This document shows positions 18,273-30,245 of a stretch of 64,000 nucleotides of DNA, one piece after another. Origin of the DNA: Luteimonas viscosa (GTDB lineage: Bacteria > Pseudomonadota > Gammaproteobacteria > Xanthomonadales > Xanthomonadaceae); contig NZ_VTFT01000002.1 of the NCBI RefSeq assembly GCF_008244685.1, positions 62,001 to 126,000 on the forward strand, read 5' to 3'. Under the pieces are notes generated by a model, which saw nothing but the letters and a program-made list of their open reading frames with translations, was not told the origin of the DNA and did no database searches. Each line of letters starts with the position of its first letter. Position 1 is the stretch's first letter. Both the position numbers and the translations under genes were made by a program.

Positions 18273-20933
18273 ATGGCTTCAGGCCATCCGCAGCGCAGTG
18301 TTCTCGCCATCGCCCTGTTCTCGGCGATCGTTTCCATGGCCGCACCCGTGGCTGCCCAGGACGCTGCCCCCGCCGGCGCGGAGGACGAGCCCAGGACGCT
18401 CTCCACGATGGTGGTCACCGCGCAGAAGCGCGAAGAACAGATGCAGGACGTGCCGATCTCGGTCACCGCGCTCGACGAACAGCTGCTGCGCGACAACAAC
18501 GTCAGCGACATCAAGGACATGCAGATCCTGGTGCCCGGCCTGACCGTCACCAGCACCCAGAACGAGGCGATCACCACCGCCCGCATCCGCGGCATCGGCA
18601 CGGTCGGCGACAACGTCGGCCTCGAGTCTTCCGTCGGCGTGGTCATCGACGGCGTGTACCGCCCGCGCAACAGCGTCGGCTTCGGCGATCTCGGCCAGCT
18701 CGAGCGCATCGAGGTGCTCAAGGGTCCGCAGGGCACCGTGTTCGGCAAGAACACCTCGGCCGGCGTCATCAACGTGGTCACCCGGCGACCCAGCTACACC
18801 CAGAGCGCCGAGGCCGAGGTCACCGTGGGCAACTACGGGGCGATGGGAGTGTCGGGCGCCTACAACGACGCCTTCAGCGACACCGCCGCCTTCAGCGTCT
18901 ATGCCGCCAAGCGCAAGCGCGACGGCTGGATGGACGTCGAAACCGGCAACGGCCCGCGCACCGAGGACGAGGACTACGACCAGAATTTCCACACCGTCCG
19001 CGGCAAGCTGCTGTTCGAACCGACAGAGACGCTCGACATCCTGCTCTCGGCCGACTACACCAGCCGCGAGGAGAACTGCTGCACCGCGGTGCAGACCACC
19101 GTCGGCGGGACCGCCGCGATCCTCAACGCGCTGGCGGGCGGACAGGCCGTCGCCGCGCCCGGCGACGATCCGTTCGACCGCGTCGCCTACAGCAACCGGC
19201 CGACCGACCAGGACATCAAGGACAAGGGCGTTTCGGCAGAGATCAACTGGGACATGTCCGGCCTGGGTGGCGCCACCCTCACCTCGATCACGGCCGCGCG
19301 CGAGTGGCAGGCGATCAACGGCCTGGACTACGACTTCAGCACCGCCGACCTGATCTACCGCAACGGCACCGAGGACGAGTCGTTCACCGGCTTCGAGACC
19401 TTCAGCCAGGAATTCCGGCTGACCGGCGCGACCGACCGCCTGGACTGGATGGTCGGCATGTTCTATTCCGACGAAGACCTCACGCGCAACGAGAGCTATC
19501 GGGTCGGCTCGCACTACGAGCCCTACGTGTCCACCCTGGTGTACACGCTCGTCGGCCAGAGCCTGGCCGCGGCGGGCGTGCCGCTGGACAATCCGATGGG
19601 CATTCCGCCGGCCGCCTTCCTGTCGCAGGTGGGCGGAACGCCGTATGGCACCGGCTTCACCGGTCTCGGCGCGCTCGACCGCTACGAGCAGAACGCGAAG
19701 AGCCTGGCGCTGTTCACCAACAACACCTGGCGCGCCACCGACGCGCTCGATATCACCGTCGGCCTGCGCTACACGAGCGAGGACAAGGAGCTGTCGTCGG
19801 CCTACAGCAACCCCAACGGCAGCCTCGGCTGCACCGGCGCGCTGACCGACCAGAACCCGCTCAATCCCAACCGCTATGCGCTGCTGCGTGCCGCGCTGGC
19901 CTCGCGCAGCAGCACGTTCGCCTCGCTGCCCGCGCCGGTGCAGAACGCGGTCATGGCGTCGGCCGGCCCTCAGATCGCCGGCTACATGTGCCTGCCGTGG
20001 GCCAATGCGCTGCACAACGGGCGCAACACCTTCCAGGAGAGCGATGAAAAAGAGTGGTCGGGCACGTTGAAGGCGGCCTATCGCTGGAACGAGAACGTGA
20101 TGACCTACGCCTCCGCCGCGCGCGGGTACAAGGGCGGCGGTTTCAACCTCGACCGGGTGCAGTCCGCGGACGGCGATTCGGCCAGCGGTGCCGGCATCAC
20201 CCCGGTCGCCGACACCTCGTTCGGTGGCGAGTTCGTCGACAGCTACGAGCTCGGCGCCAAGACCACCTGGGCCGGCGGCTCGCTGCTGCTGAACGCGACC
20301 CTGTTCCACCAGGAGTACGAGGACTTCCAGCTCAACAGCTTCCTCGGCACCAGCTTCGTGGTCCGCTCGATCCCGGACGTCACGTCCAGCGGCATCGACG
20401 CCGAGATCCTGTGGCAGCCGCAGGCGGTCACGGGACTGATGCTGCAGGGCGGCCTGATGTACGCCGACACCACCTTCGGCGACGACATCCCCGGAGGCGA
20501 CTTCGTCGAGCGCACCCCGCTCAGCACCTCCGGCGCGCTCTACAAGCTGCCCGGCGCGACCATGCCGTTCGCGCCCGAGTGGTCGGGTTCGATGGCCGTG
20601 ACCTACGAGTGGGACTTCAGCAACGCCATGATCGGCCGCTTCAACATCGGCGCCAAGTACATGGGCGACTACAACACCGGTTCCGACCTCGACGTGGAGA
20701 AGGAACAGTCGTCCTACACGGTGGTCAACGCCCGCTTCGGCTTCGGCGCCAGCGACGACCGCTGGATGGTGGAACTTTGGGGCACCAACATCACCGACAC
20801 CGAGTACGTGCAGGTGGGGTTCGATGCGCCGCTGCAGGGCCTGTTCCCGGATCCGGGCAATCCGCTGAACACGTTCAACGCGTTCCCCGCCGCGCCGCGG
20901 ATGTACGGCGTCACGTTCCGCGTCCGCTACTGA
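18273..20933 (+). CDS. TonB-dependent outer membrane receptor
   Basis: An 886-aa ligand-gated outer membrane porin powered by TonB-ExbBD. The signal peptide ends about ...APVAAQ. A TonB-box-like STMVVTAQKRE follows at about 44-54. The plug domain runs through DVPISVTALDEQLL, IRGIGTVGDNVG, ERIEVLKGPQGTVFGKNTSAGVINVVTRRP, and the rest is a beta-barrel ending in the typical aromatic GVTFRVRY. The start ATG 18273 has a GGGGGGA ribosome binding site; upstream codons in the open frame are not signal-peptide-like. The substrate is unknown, and no siderophore or sugar uptake genes are adjacent. It stands alone and is followed by a strong terminator. Confidence 0.93.
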   Translation: MASGHPQRSVLAIALFSAIVSMAAPVAAQDAAPAGAEDEPRTLSTMVVTAQKREEQMQDVPISVTALDEQLLRDNNVSDIKDMQILVPGLTVTSTQNEAITTARIRGIGTVGDNVGLESSVGVVIDGVYRPRNSVGFGDLGQLERIEVLKGPQGTVFGKNTSAGVINVVTRRPSYTQSAEAEVTVGNYGAMGVSGAYNDAFSDTAAFSVYAAKRKRDGWMDVETGNGPRTEDEDYDQNFHTVRGKLLFEPTETLDILLSADYTSREENCCTAVQTTVGGTAAILNALAGGQAVAAPGDDPFDRVAYSNRPTDQDIKDKGVSAEINWDMSGLGGATLTSITAAREWQAINGLDYDFSTADLIYRNGTEDESFTGFETFSQEFRLTGATDRLDWMVGMFYSDEDLTRNESYRVGSHYEPYVSTLVYTLVGQSLAAAGVPLDNPMGIPPAAFLSQVGGTPYGTGFTGLGALDRYEQNAKSLALFTNNTWRATDALDITVGLRYTSEDKELSSAYSNPNGSLGCTGALTDQNPLNPNRYALLRAALASRSSTFASLPAPVQNAVMASAGPQIAGYMCLPWANALHNGRNTFQESDEKEWSGTLKAAYRWNENVMTYASAARGYKGGGFNLDRVQSADGDSASGAGITPVADTSFGGEFVDSYELGAKTTWAGGSLLLNATLFHQEYEDFQLNSFLGTSFVVRSIPDVTSSGIDAEILWQPQAVTGLMLQGGLMYADTTFGDDIPGGDFVERTPLSTSGALYKLPGATMPFAPEWSGSMAVTYEWDFSNAMIGRFNIGAKYMGDYNTGSDLDVEKEQSSYTVVNARFGFGASDDRWMVELWGTNITDTEYVQVGFDAPLQGLFPDPGNPLNTFNAFPAAPRMYGVTFRVRY

Positions 20934-20951
20934 GGCCGGCGGCGATGCCCT

Positions 20952-20983
20952 GGCCCGCGCATCTTCGGAGGCGCGGGCCTTTT
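20952..20983 (+). terminator. Rho-independent terminator after the TonB receptor
   Basis: GGCCCGCGC (20952-20960), a 10-nt loop, GCGCGGGCC (20971-20979), then TTTT. It lies 18 bp after the receptor stop. Confidence 0.85.
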
Positions 20984-21275
20984 GTCTGGATGTTCCGCGA
21001 TGCGGGGAGTGGAAGTTTTCTCCGGGATGGTAGCGGCCCCGACCGGGCGGAAAGCGATCCCCGGGCGTCAGGGCGCGGCGTCCAGTCCTGACTCAACCTC
21101 CCTCACATGGGAGAAGAGCCTTTTCCTTGGCCTGAACGACAACGCCTCGCTCGAGGCACTGTCGACCCGGGTCGGGTCCATCCGCATGCCGATGCGCGGG
21201 CCCGCGCGAAGCAGCGGCAGCGCGATCCGGCGGATTGGGTTAAAAAGGGCGGCACGATTCCCCTTTGTCCCCCGA
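20984..21275. other. spacer before pncC
   Basis: About 290 bp without a gene I can support; the small open frames here lack ribosome binding sites and family resemblance. GGGTTAAAAAGGG near 21238 is the only AT-rich patch and may belong to the pncC promoter. Confidence 0.4.
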
Positions 21276-21779
21276 ATGCCGAACGCGATCCCCAGCGACC
21301 AAGACCTGCACCATCTCGCCAGCGCGACAGGCGCACGCCTGCGCGACGGGCACCACATGCTGGTCACCGCCGAGAGCTGCACCGGCGGCTGGATCGCCAA
21401 GGTGGTGACCGACATCGCCGGTTCGTCCGGGTGGTTCGACTGCGGCATGGCGGTCTACAGCTACGAGGCCAAGCAGGCGATGCTGGGCGTGCAGCCGCAG
21501 ACGCTGGAGGTGCACGGCGCGGTCAGCCGCGAGACCGTGATCGAGATGGTGTCCGGCGCGCTGGTGCACTCCGGCGCCAGCGTGGCGGTCGCGGTGACCG
21601 GCATCGCCGGTCCGGGCGGCGGCAGTGCCGACAAGCCGGTCGGCACGGTCTGGATCGCGTGGAAACGGCGCGGCGGCTATGCGCGCGCCGAACTGTTCCA
21701 GTTCGACGGCGACCGGGAGGGAGTGCGGCGCCAGACCGTGGCCGCGGCGCTGCGCGGCCTCGAACGTACCCTGGGGTGA
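21276..21779 (+). CDS. pncC: nicotinamide-nucleotide amidohydrolase (CinA C-terminal family)
   Basis: A 167-aa single-domain CinA-C protein. It deamidates NMN to nicotinate mononucleotide in NAD recycling. The catalytic signature LVTAESCTGGWIA (about 29-41) contains the family Ser, followed by GSSGWFDCGMAVYSYEAK, and the AVAVTGIAGPGGGSADKPVGTVWIAW block (about 107-132). The N-terminal MoeA-like domain of full CinA is absent, as in E. coli PncC. The start ATG 21276 gives the usual length. It lies 25 bp upstream of the AarF-like gene, probably cotranscribed. Confidence 0.92.
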   Translation: MPNAIPSDQDLHHLASATGARLRDGHHMLVTAESCTGGWIAKVVTDIAGSSGWFDCGMAVYSYEAKQAMLGVQPQTLEVHGAVSRETVIEMVSGALVHSGASVAVAVTGIAGPGGGSADKPVGTVWIAWKRRGGYARAELFQFDGDREGVRRQTVAAALRGLERTLG

Positions 21780-21804
21780 CGGCCGCGGCAGGGAGGGCAG
21801 GGTG

Positions 21805-23487
21805 ATGTGGGAAGCGCTCGGCACGGTCCGCGACCTCGGCCGCCTGCAGGACATCGCCACCGTCCTGGTGCGCTACGGCTTCGGCGACATGGTCCGCCGC
21901 GTCGGCCTGGCCGGCGCGCTCGAGCGGGCGGGGCGCCTGGTGCACTGGCGCTCTGCGGAAGACGGACTGCTGCAGCTCGACGTGCCGGCGCGCGTGCGTG
22001 CCGCACTGCAGGACCTCGGACCCACCTTCGTCAAGCTGGGCCAGGTGCTGGCCACGCGCGTGGACCTGCTGCCGCCGCGCTGGATCGAGGAACTGTCCGA
22101 GCTGCAGAACGCGGTGCCGGCGGTCGGATTCGAGACGATCCGGCCGCAACTCGCCGAGGACCTCGGCGCCGACCCGGAGACCGTCTTCGCCGCGCTCGAG
22201 CAGGTGCCGATGGCCGCCGCGTCGCTGGCGCAGGCGCATCGCGCGCGTCTCCACGACGGCACGCCGGTGGTGCTGAAAGTGCGCCGGCCCGGAATCCGCG
22301 ACGTGGTCGAGGCGGATCTGCGCCTGCTCGCGCACCTGGCGACGATCGTCGAGAAGCAGATGCCGGAACTGCGGCGCTACCACCCCTCCGACATGTTGCG
22401 GCAGTTCGCCGCCTCGCTGCGGCGCGAGCTCGATTTCGCCGCCGAATGCCGCAACGCCGAGCGCATCGCGCGCAACTTCGAAGGACGCGCGGACATCGTC
22501 ATCCCGAAGGTCTACTGGACCTGGACCTGCGAACGGCTCAACGTGCAGGAATGCCTCGACGGCATCCCCGGCCGCGACCTGGCCGCGGTCGATGCCGCCG
22601 GTCTCGACCGGGTGCGGCTGGCGCGCACCGGCGCCGGCATCGTGCTCAAGATGGTGCTCGAGGACGGCTTCTTCCACGCCGATCCGCATCCGGGAAACAT
22701 CTTCTACATGCCCGGCGGCGCGATCGGGGTGATCGATTTCGGCATGGTCGGACGCGTCTCCGAGCCGCGTCGACACCAGATCGTGCAACTGCTGCACGGG
22801 CTGGTGGACCAGGATCCGGCGTCGGTCACCGACGTGCTGGTCGACTGGACCGGGGACAGCCCGGATATCGAAGAGGCGCGGCTGCAGGAATCGGTCGACC
22901 GCTTCGTCGACCAGTACCGCGGCGTCCCGCTGAAGGACCTGCGGATGGGCGCCATGCTCAGCGACGTCGCCGCGATCCTGCGCGAACATGGCCTGACCCT
23001 GCCGCCCGACCTGGCGCTGATGATCAAGGCCTTCCTCACGCTCGAGGGCATGGGCCGCCAGCTCGATCCCGGCTTCGACATGGCCGGAGAGGCGCGCCCG
23101 TTCCTCGAACGCGCGATGCTCGAGCGCTACCTGCCCTCGGCGCTGGCGCGGCGCGGCAGGCGCACGATGACGGGCGTGTTCGATCTGTTGCGCGACATGC
23201 CGAAGGACCTGCACCGCCTGTTGCAGGCGGCGCGGCGCGGCAGGCTGCGGGTGCAGGTGGAGGTCGAGGCGCTCAAGGTCTTCGGCGACCAGGTGGACCG
23301 GGCGGTCAGCCGGCTGACGATGGGGGTGGTGACCGCGGCGCTGATCGTGGGCTCCTCGATCGTGCTCAACAGCGCCGGCGGCGTGACCAGCGGCGCGTTG
23401 CGCGTGCTGGGCACGGTCGGTTTCGTCGGCGCCGCGCTGGGCGGGCTCTGGGTGCTGTTCTCGATCTGGCGGGGCGGGAAGCACTGA
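21805..23487 (+). CDS. AarF/UbiB-type atypical kinase-like protein
   Basis: A 560-aa protein of the ABC1/ADCK/UbiB family, whose members support ubiquinone biosynthesis through ATPase activity at the membrane. The diagnostic KxGQ motif is in FVKLGQVLATR (about 77). The Ala-rich nucleotide loop MAAASLAQAH follows at about 136, and the kinase-like EDGFFHADPHPGNIF and IGVIDFGMVGR at about 287-317. Two membrane helices close the C terminus (MGVVTAALIVGSSIVLNS and VGFVGAALGGLWVLFSIW). The start ATG 21805 follows GGGAGG. The context (pncC, lexA) differs from the ubiE-ubiJ-ubiB operon, so I leave the ubiB symbol off. Confidence 0.88.
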   Translation: MWEALGTVRDLGRLQDIATVLVRYGFGDMVRRVGLAGALERAGRLVHWRSAEDGLLQLDVPARVRAALQDLGPTFVKLGQVLATRVDLLPPRWIEELSELQNAVPAVGFETIRPQLAEDLGADPETVFAALEQVPMAAASLAQAHRARLHDGTPVVLKVRRPGIRDVVEADLRLLAHLATIVEKQMPELRRYHPSDMLRQFAASLRRELDFAAECRNAERIARNFEGRADIVIPKVYWTWTCERLNVQECLDGIPGRDLAAVDAAGLDRVRLARTGAGIVLKMVLEDGFFHADPHPGNIFYMPGGAIGVIDFGMVGRVSEPRRHQIVQLLHGLVDQDPASVTDVLVDWTGDSPDIEEARLQESVDRFVDQYRGVPLKDLRMGAMLSDVAAILREHGLTLPPDLALMIKAFLTLEGMGRQLDPGFDMAGEARPFLERAMLERYLPSALARRGRRTMTGVFDLLRDMPKDLHRLLQAARRGRLRVQVEVEALKVFGDQVDRAVSRLTMGVVTAALIVGSSIVLNSAGGVTSGALRVLGTVGFVGAALGGLWVLFSIWRGGKH

Positions 23488-23642
23488 GAGGATGCGGACG
23501 CATCCGATGGATGCGTCAGCCGCCGCGGTGGACGGATTGGCGGGATCACGCGGCTGCCACCGCTTGCGACGGGTAGAGGCCCGTGGTCCCGGGAACCGGA
23601 CGCGGCCGCGAGTCTGCCCGCGCGGGTTGACCACCCGAAGGG

Positions 23643-23661
23643 TTAGTAGTATTACTACTAA
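23643..23661 (+). promoter_or_regulatory. LexA box (SOS operator) of lexA
   Basis: TTAGTAGTATTACTACTAA is a perfect 19-bp palindrome and matches the xanthomonad type of LexA site, not the enterobacterial CTG-N10-CAG box. It ends 2 bp before the lexA ATG, so a bound repressor would cover the transcription start and start codon region. No similar box is seen before recA. Confidence 0.9.
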
Positions 23662-23663
23662 CC

Positions 23664-24305
23664 ATGAAACTCACCGACACCCAGCAGGCCATTCTCGGGC
23701 TCATCGCCGAGCGGATCGAGGCCGAAGGCGTTCCCCCCTCCCAGGCGGAGATCGCACGCGCCTTCGGCTTCAGCGGGGTGCGGGCCGCGCAATACCACCT
23801 CGAGGCGCTCGAGGCCGCGGGTGCCATCGAACGCGTCCCGGGCCGTGCGCGTGGCATCCGCGTGCTGCAGCCGGTGCCGTCGGCCCAGCAGGCCTTCGAC
23901 CTGCCGGCCGGCAACGACGATGCGCTGCGCCTGCCGGTGCTGGGGCAGGTCGCCGCGGGCCTGCCGATCGGGGCCGACATCGGGTCGGACGCCTATGTCG
24001 TGCTCGACCGCGTGCTGTTTTCACCCTCGCCCGACTACCTGCTCAAGGTCAAGGGCGACTCGATGATCGACGAGGGGATCTTCGACGGCGACCTGATCGG
24101 CGTGCACCGCACCGGCGACGCCCGCAGCGGCCAGATCGTGGTGGCGCGCGTGGACGACGCCATCACCGTCAAGCTGCTCAAGCTCGGCAAGGACCGCATC
24201 CGCCTGCTGCCGCGCAACCCCGACTACGCGCCGATCGAGGTGCAGCCCGGCCAGGATTTCGCCATCGAGGGCCTGTACTGCGGCCTGGTGAGGCCCAACC
24301 GGTGA
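23664..24305 (+). CDS. lexA: LexA repressor (SOS regulator)
   Basis: A 213-aa LexA: N-terminal winged helix ([18 protein letters not shown]...[21 protein letters not shown]) and C-terminal S24 peptidase domain. The autocleavage Ala98-Gly99 bond lies in GQVAAGLP, the catalytic Ser133 in VKGDSMID and Lys170 in ITVKLLK. RecA filaments trigger cleavage and derepress the SOS regulon. The start ATG 23664 lies just after the LexA box and has no ribosome binding site, which suggests a leaderless mRNA. The N terminus matches the family, so a later start is unlikely. recA and recX follow on the same strand. Confidence 0.96.
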   Translation: MKLTDTQQAILGLIAERIEAEGVPPSQAEIARAFGFSGVRAAQYHLEALEAAGAIERVPGRARGIRVLQPVPSAQQAFDLPAGNDDALRLPVLGQVAAGLPIGADIGSDAYVVLDRVLFSPSPDYLLKVKGDSMIDEGIFDGDLIGVHRTGDARSGQIVVARVDDAITVKLLKLGKDRIRLLPRNPDYAPIEVQPGQDFAIEGLYCGLVRPNR

Positions 24306-24465
24306 GCCTGGCGGGGAGTTTTCCGACACCCGCCACCGATGGCGCCCGGCATCCGTGGCGCCGGCGATCCGGCAATCTTGGCCCCGGCGCCCCCGTCGCA
24401 GTCCGTGCGATGGGCGCCTGCAAGGATGCACCCAACCCGAATTCACCATGACAAGGACCACCACG

Positions 24466-25506
<1,041 letters not shown>

Positions 25507-25615
25507 GCCGGCCCATGAGCTTCGCGGCCAGGGATGGCCTTTCCATGGCAACCCTCTCCGGTTCCGGGGTAGGTTGTTCTTTTTTTCCGGAAGCTCCGAT
25601 GGACTCCATGCGAAC

Positions 25616-25639
25616 CCCGGCACCTGGGTGCCTGCCGGG
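25616..25639. repeat. REP-like palindrome in the recA-recX gap
   Basis: CCCGGCACC (25616-25624) pairs with the GGTGCC and TGCCGGG arms to 25639, followed by ATGAC. This resembles REP elements of the CCCGGC...GCCGGGATGAC type. It would lie in any recA-recX transcript and could lower recX expression relative to recA. A weak 5-bp hairpin followed by TTT at 25526-25542 is the only other structure after recA. Confidence 0.5.
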
Positions 25640-25888
25640 ATGACCTGCGGATTCGCCTCGGGCGCGACGGCGCCGGATGCGGTCGTCCAGCGGGCGCGCA
25701 GGTCCACCGGCGGCGTCGACGTCGATGCCCGTCCACTGGAGCGGGCGACGCGCCTCCCGGTCGCGGCCGCGGCATGGCATGTGCTCCGCGGGCCGGCCGG
25801 AATGGCGTTGTGCTGTTTCCCCGATGGCGCCCTCGCGGCATGCCGGGCGCAACTGGCGACGCGCAGGGCGGGCGGAGCCGGGGCGTGA
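25640..25888 (+). CDS. possible small gene translationally coupled to recX
   Basis: An 82-codon frame starting [17 protein letters not shown], with mostly G/C in third codon positions. Its TGA overlaps the recX GTG as GTGA (25885-25888), the overlap used by coupled genes. The start codon lies within the trailing part of the REP-like element and has no ribosome binding site, so the true start may be downstream or the frame may be fortuitous. I recognise no domain. A longer open frame reaches back into recA. Confidence 0.3.
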   Translation: MTCGFASGATAPDAVVQRARRSTGGVDVDARPLERATRLPVAAAAWHVLRGPAGMALCCFPDGALAACRAQLATRRAGGAGA

Positions 25889-26391
25889 ACGGCGATGCTC
25901 CGTCGGGCAGGAAGCGCCGCCCGCCAGCCACGGCCACCCAGCGCGCGCTGGGGCTGCTCACCCGGCGCGAACACTCGCGCAAGGAACTGCTCCGCAAGCT
26001 GGCGGCGCGCGGCGTGGAGGCCGACGAGGCTCGAACGGCCGTGGAGCGTCTGGCGGGTGCGGGCTGGCAGGACGATGTCCGCTTCGCCGAGTCCCTGGTC
26101 CGCGCCCGGGTGGGCGGCGGCTACGGCCCGCGCCACATCCGTGCCGAACTCGGCACCCATGGTCTCGACCAGGAGGTCGTGACCGCCGCGCTGGCCACTT
26201 TCGACGGCGACTGGGCCGAGGTGGCCCGCGACCTGGTCCGGCGCCGCTTCGGCGACGCGGGACCGCGCGAGGCGCAACGGCGCAAGGCGGCCGACCTCCT
26301 GGCGCGGCGGGGATTCGAAGGCGAGCACATCCGGGCCGCCGCGCGCTACGAGCCGGACGAGATCGGGGATCCCGACAGTGGCGGCGACTGA
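25885..26391 (+). CDS. recX: RecA regulatory protein RecX
   Basis: A 168-aa RecX, built of three-helix repeats, that caps and limits RecA filaments. Family features are [24 protein letters not shown] (about 21-44), [30 protein letters not shown], and a C-terminal [21 protein letters not shown]. The start is GTG 25885 ([12 protein letters not shown]) with GGAG upstream; an ATG at 25774 would add about 37 residues unlike the family. It follows recA by 378 bp, as in most gammaproteobacteria, and precedes alaS. Confidence 0.9.
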   Translation: MNGDAPSGRKRRPPATATQRALGLLTRREHSRKELLRKLAARGVEADEARTAVERLAGAGWQDDVRFAESLVRARVGGGYGPRHIRAELGTHGLDQEVVTAALATFDGDWAEVARDLVRRRFGDAGPREAQRRKAADLLARRGFEGEHIRAAARYEPDEIGDPDSGGD

Positions 26392-26515
26392 CAGCGGCGA
26401 CTGCGCCCTGCGGGTTTGTTAATCTGGTGGCTTCGCTGGGTTGTCTGCTCTGGCCAGGCGCCTCATCTTGGAGGCGCGGGAGGGATCAGGCCGCCCGCTT
26501 GTTGCCAGGCCACCG

Positions 26516-29170
<2,655 letters not shown>

Positions 29171-29323
29171 CGCCGGGTATTCGCTGCATGACCAACGTCG
29201 GTTGACCACGCGTCCCGTCCCCGACATTCTTCACGTTTGTTCAGTTTGAAGCGGAAAGGCGGCCGGTCCGAGGCCTGTCGCGCCGTTTCAACAGCAGGCC
29301 ACCGGCCTACGGAGATTCCCAAG

Positions 29324-29530
29324 ATGTTGATTCTGACCCGCCGCGTCGGCGAGACCCTGATGATCGGCGATTCGGTCACCGTGACTGTGCTCGGCGTCAA
29401 GGGAAACCAGGTGCGCATCGGCATCACCGCGCCCAAGGACGTTGCCGTCCATCGCGAAGAGATCTACCAGCGCATCCGCCGCGGAGACGAGGTGGAGCCC
29501 GCGCGCGAGCCGGAAACCGGCAGCGGCTGA
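29324..29530 (+). CDS. csrA: carbon storage regulator CsrA
   Basis: A 68-aa post-transcriptional regulator that binds GGA motifs in mRNA leaders. The sequence [16 protein letters not shown]...[32 protein letters not shown] is a standard CsrA/RsmA. The start at 29324 follows GGAG 11 nt upstream; the extra N-terminal residues of the open frame do not belong. The 153-bp spacer from alaS should contain its promoter; no clear boxes are seen. In xanthomonads RsmA controls EPS and virulence traits, which is relevant to the locus that follows. Confidence 0.97.
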   Translation: MLILTRRVGETLMIGDSVTVTVLGVKGNQVRIGITAPKDVAVHREEIYQRIRRGDEVEPAREPETGSG

Positions 29531-29608
29531 TTTGCCGCGGCGGTCGCGACTCCGGTATCCTTCGCGCCTGTCGCGCACGATGCGTTCCGCATCCGGCGCG
29601 ATCTTCCC

Positions 29609-29701
29609 GGAGACTTGCCCGAGTGGCCGAAGGGGCTCCCCTGCTAAGGGAGTATGGGGTCAAAAGCTCCATCGAGGGTTCGAATCCCTCAGTCTCCGCC
29701 A
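29609..29701 (+). tRNA. tRNA-Ser(GCT)
   Basis: Acceptor GGAGACT pairs with AGTCTCC. The anticodon stem CTCCC/GGGAG carries loop CTGCTAA, giving anticodon GCT (AGC/AGU codons). A long variable arm is typical of serine tRNA, the T arm is GAGGGTTCGAATCCCTC, and CCA is encoded (29699-29701). Confidence 0.96.
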
Positions 29702-29779
29702 GTTGTCGCTTCCACCGCCAATCGTCGAAGCCGCATTGACGACGACCCCGCGGTTTGGGCACAATTCCGCTTCTGCACT

Positions 29780-29856
29780 GCGCCCGTAGCTCAGCTGGAT
29801 AGAGCACCAGGCTACGAACTTGGGGGTCGGAGGTTCGAATCCTTCCGGGCGCGCCA
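29780..29856 (+). tRNA. tRNA-Arg(ACG)
   Basis: Acceptor GCGCCCG pairs with CGGGCGC. The anticodon stem CCAGG/CTTGG has loop CTACGAA, giving anticodon ACG (wobble A edited to inosine, reading CGU/CGC/CGA). The T arm is GGAGGTTCGAATCCTTCC and CCA is encoded. It follows tRNA-Ser by 78 bp, as in the E. coli serV-argV cluster, but here with a single Arg copy. Confidence 0.96.
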
Positions 29857-29870
29857 GCGGATGATTTCGA

Positions 29871-29900
29871 AAGGCCAGTGGGTACGCCCACTGGCCTTTT
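29871..29900 (+). terminator. Rho-independent terminator after the tRNA pair
   Basis: AAGGCCAGTGGG (29871-29882), loop TACG, CCCACTGGCCTT (29887-29898), ending in TTTT: a perfect 12-bp stem, the strongest terminator in the window. Confidence 0.92.
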
Positions 29901-30245
29901 CCGTGTCCGGTCCCGGCAGCGCGACATCGACGCGGCTGTGCGTACCGCGGTCCGCGCCGGCCGACCCGACCGGGCGCCCCTGCTTTCCCCGCAGGTCGCA
30001 ACCTCGCGCGTGCGCGCTTTGCCTGGCGGTGGAGAAGCGAGCTCGCGCCAGTCTGCGCCGGCCCGGATCGCCGTCACGCCCTGGGGCCGACGCGGGTCCG
30101 GATCCCGGCTTGATCGAATGCGCGAACCGGCGCGCGTTCATGGCCCGGACGGCTTCGCGCCGCGCGCGGGTGTCTAATATGCCGACTTGCAGGCCATGGA
30201 CCCGGCGGCAGGACAGGGGATCCTCGTTTCGACCGGAGTGACCGA
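29901..30245. other. spacer between the tRNA terminator and the EPS locus
   Basis: 345 bp of GC-rich DNA. TCTAAT at 30173-30178, 67 bp before the beta-helix gene, is a reasonable -10 candidate. No gene, repeat or RNA structure is otherwise supported. This is the left boundary of the polysaccharide locus as seen here. Confidence 0.4.

Noticed and set aside
24306-24465. A second LexA box controlling recA
   Set aside because: No TTAG...CTAA palindrome is present in the lexA-recA gap.
29901-30245. A small RNA gene after the tRNA terminator
   Set aside because: There is one weak -10 but no second terminator and no stable structured segment; it is most likely the promoter region of the beta-helix gene.
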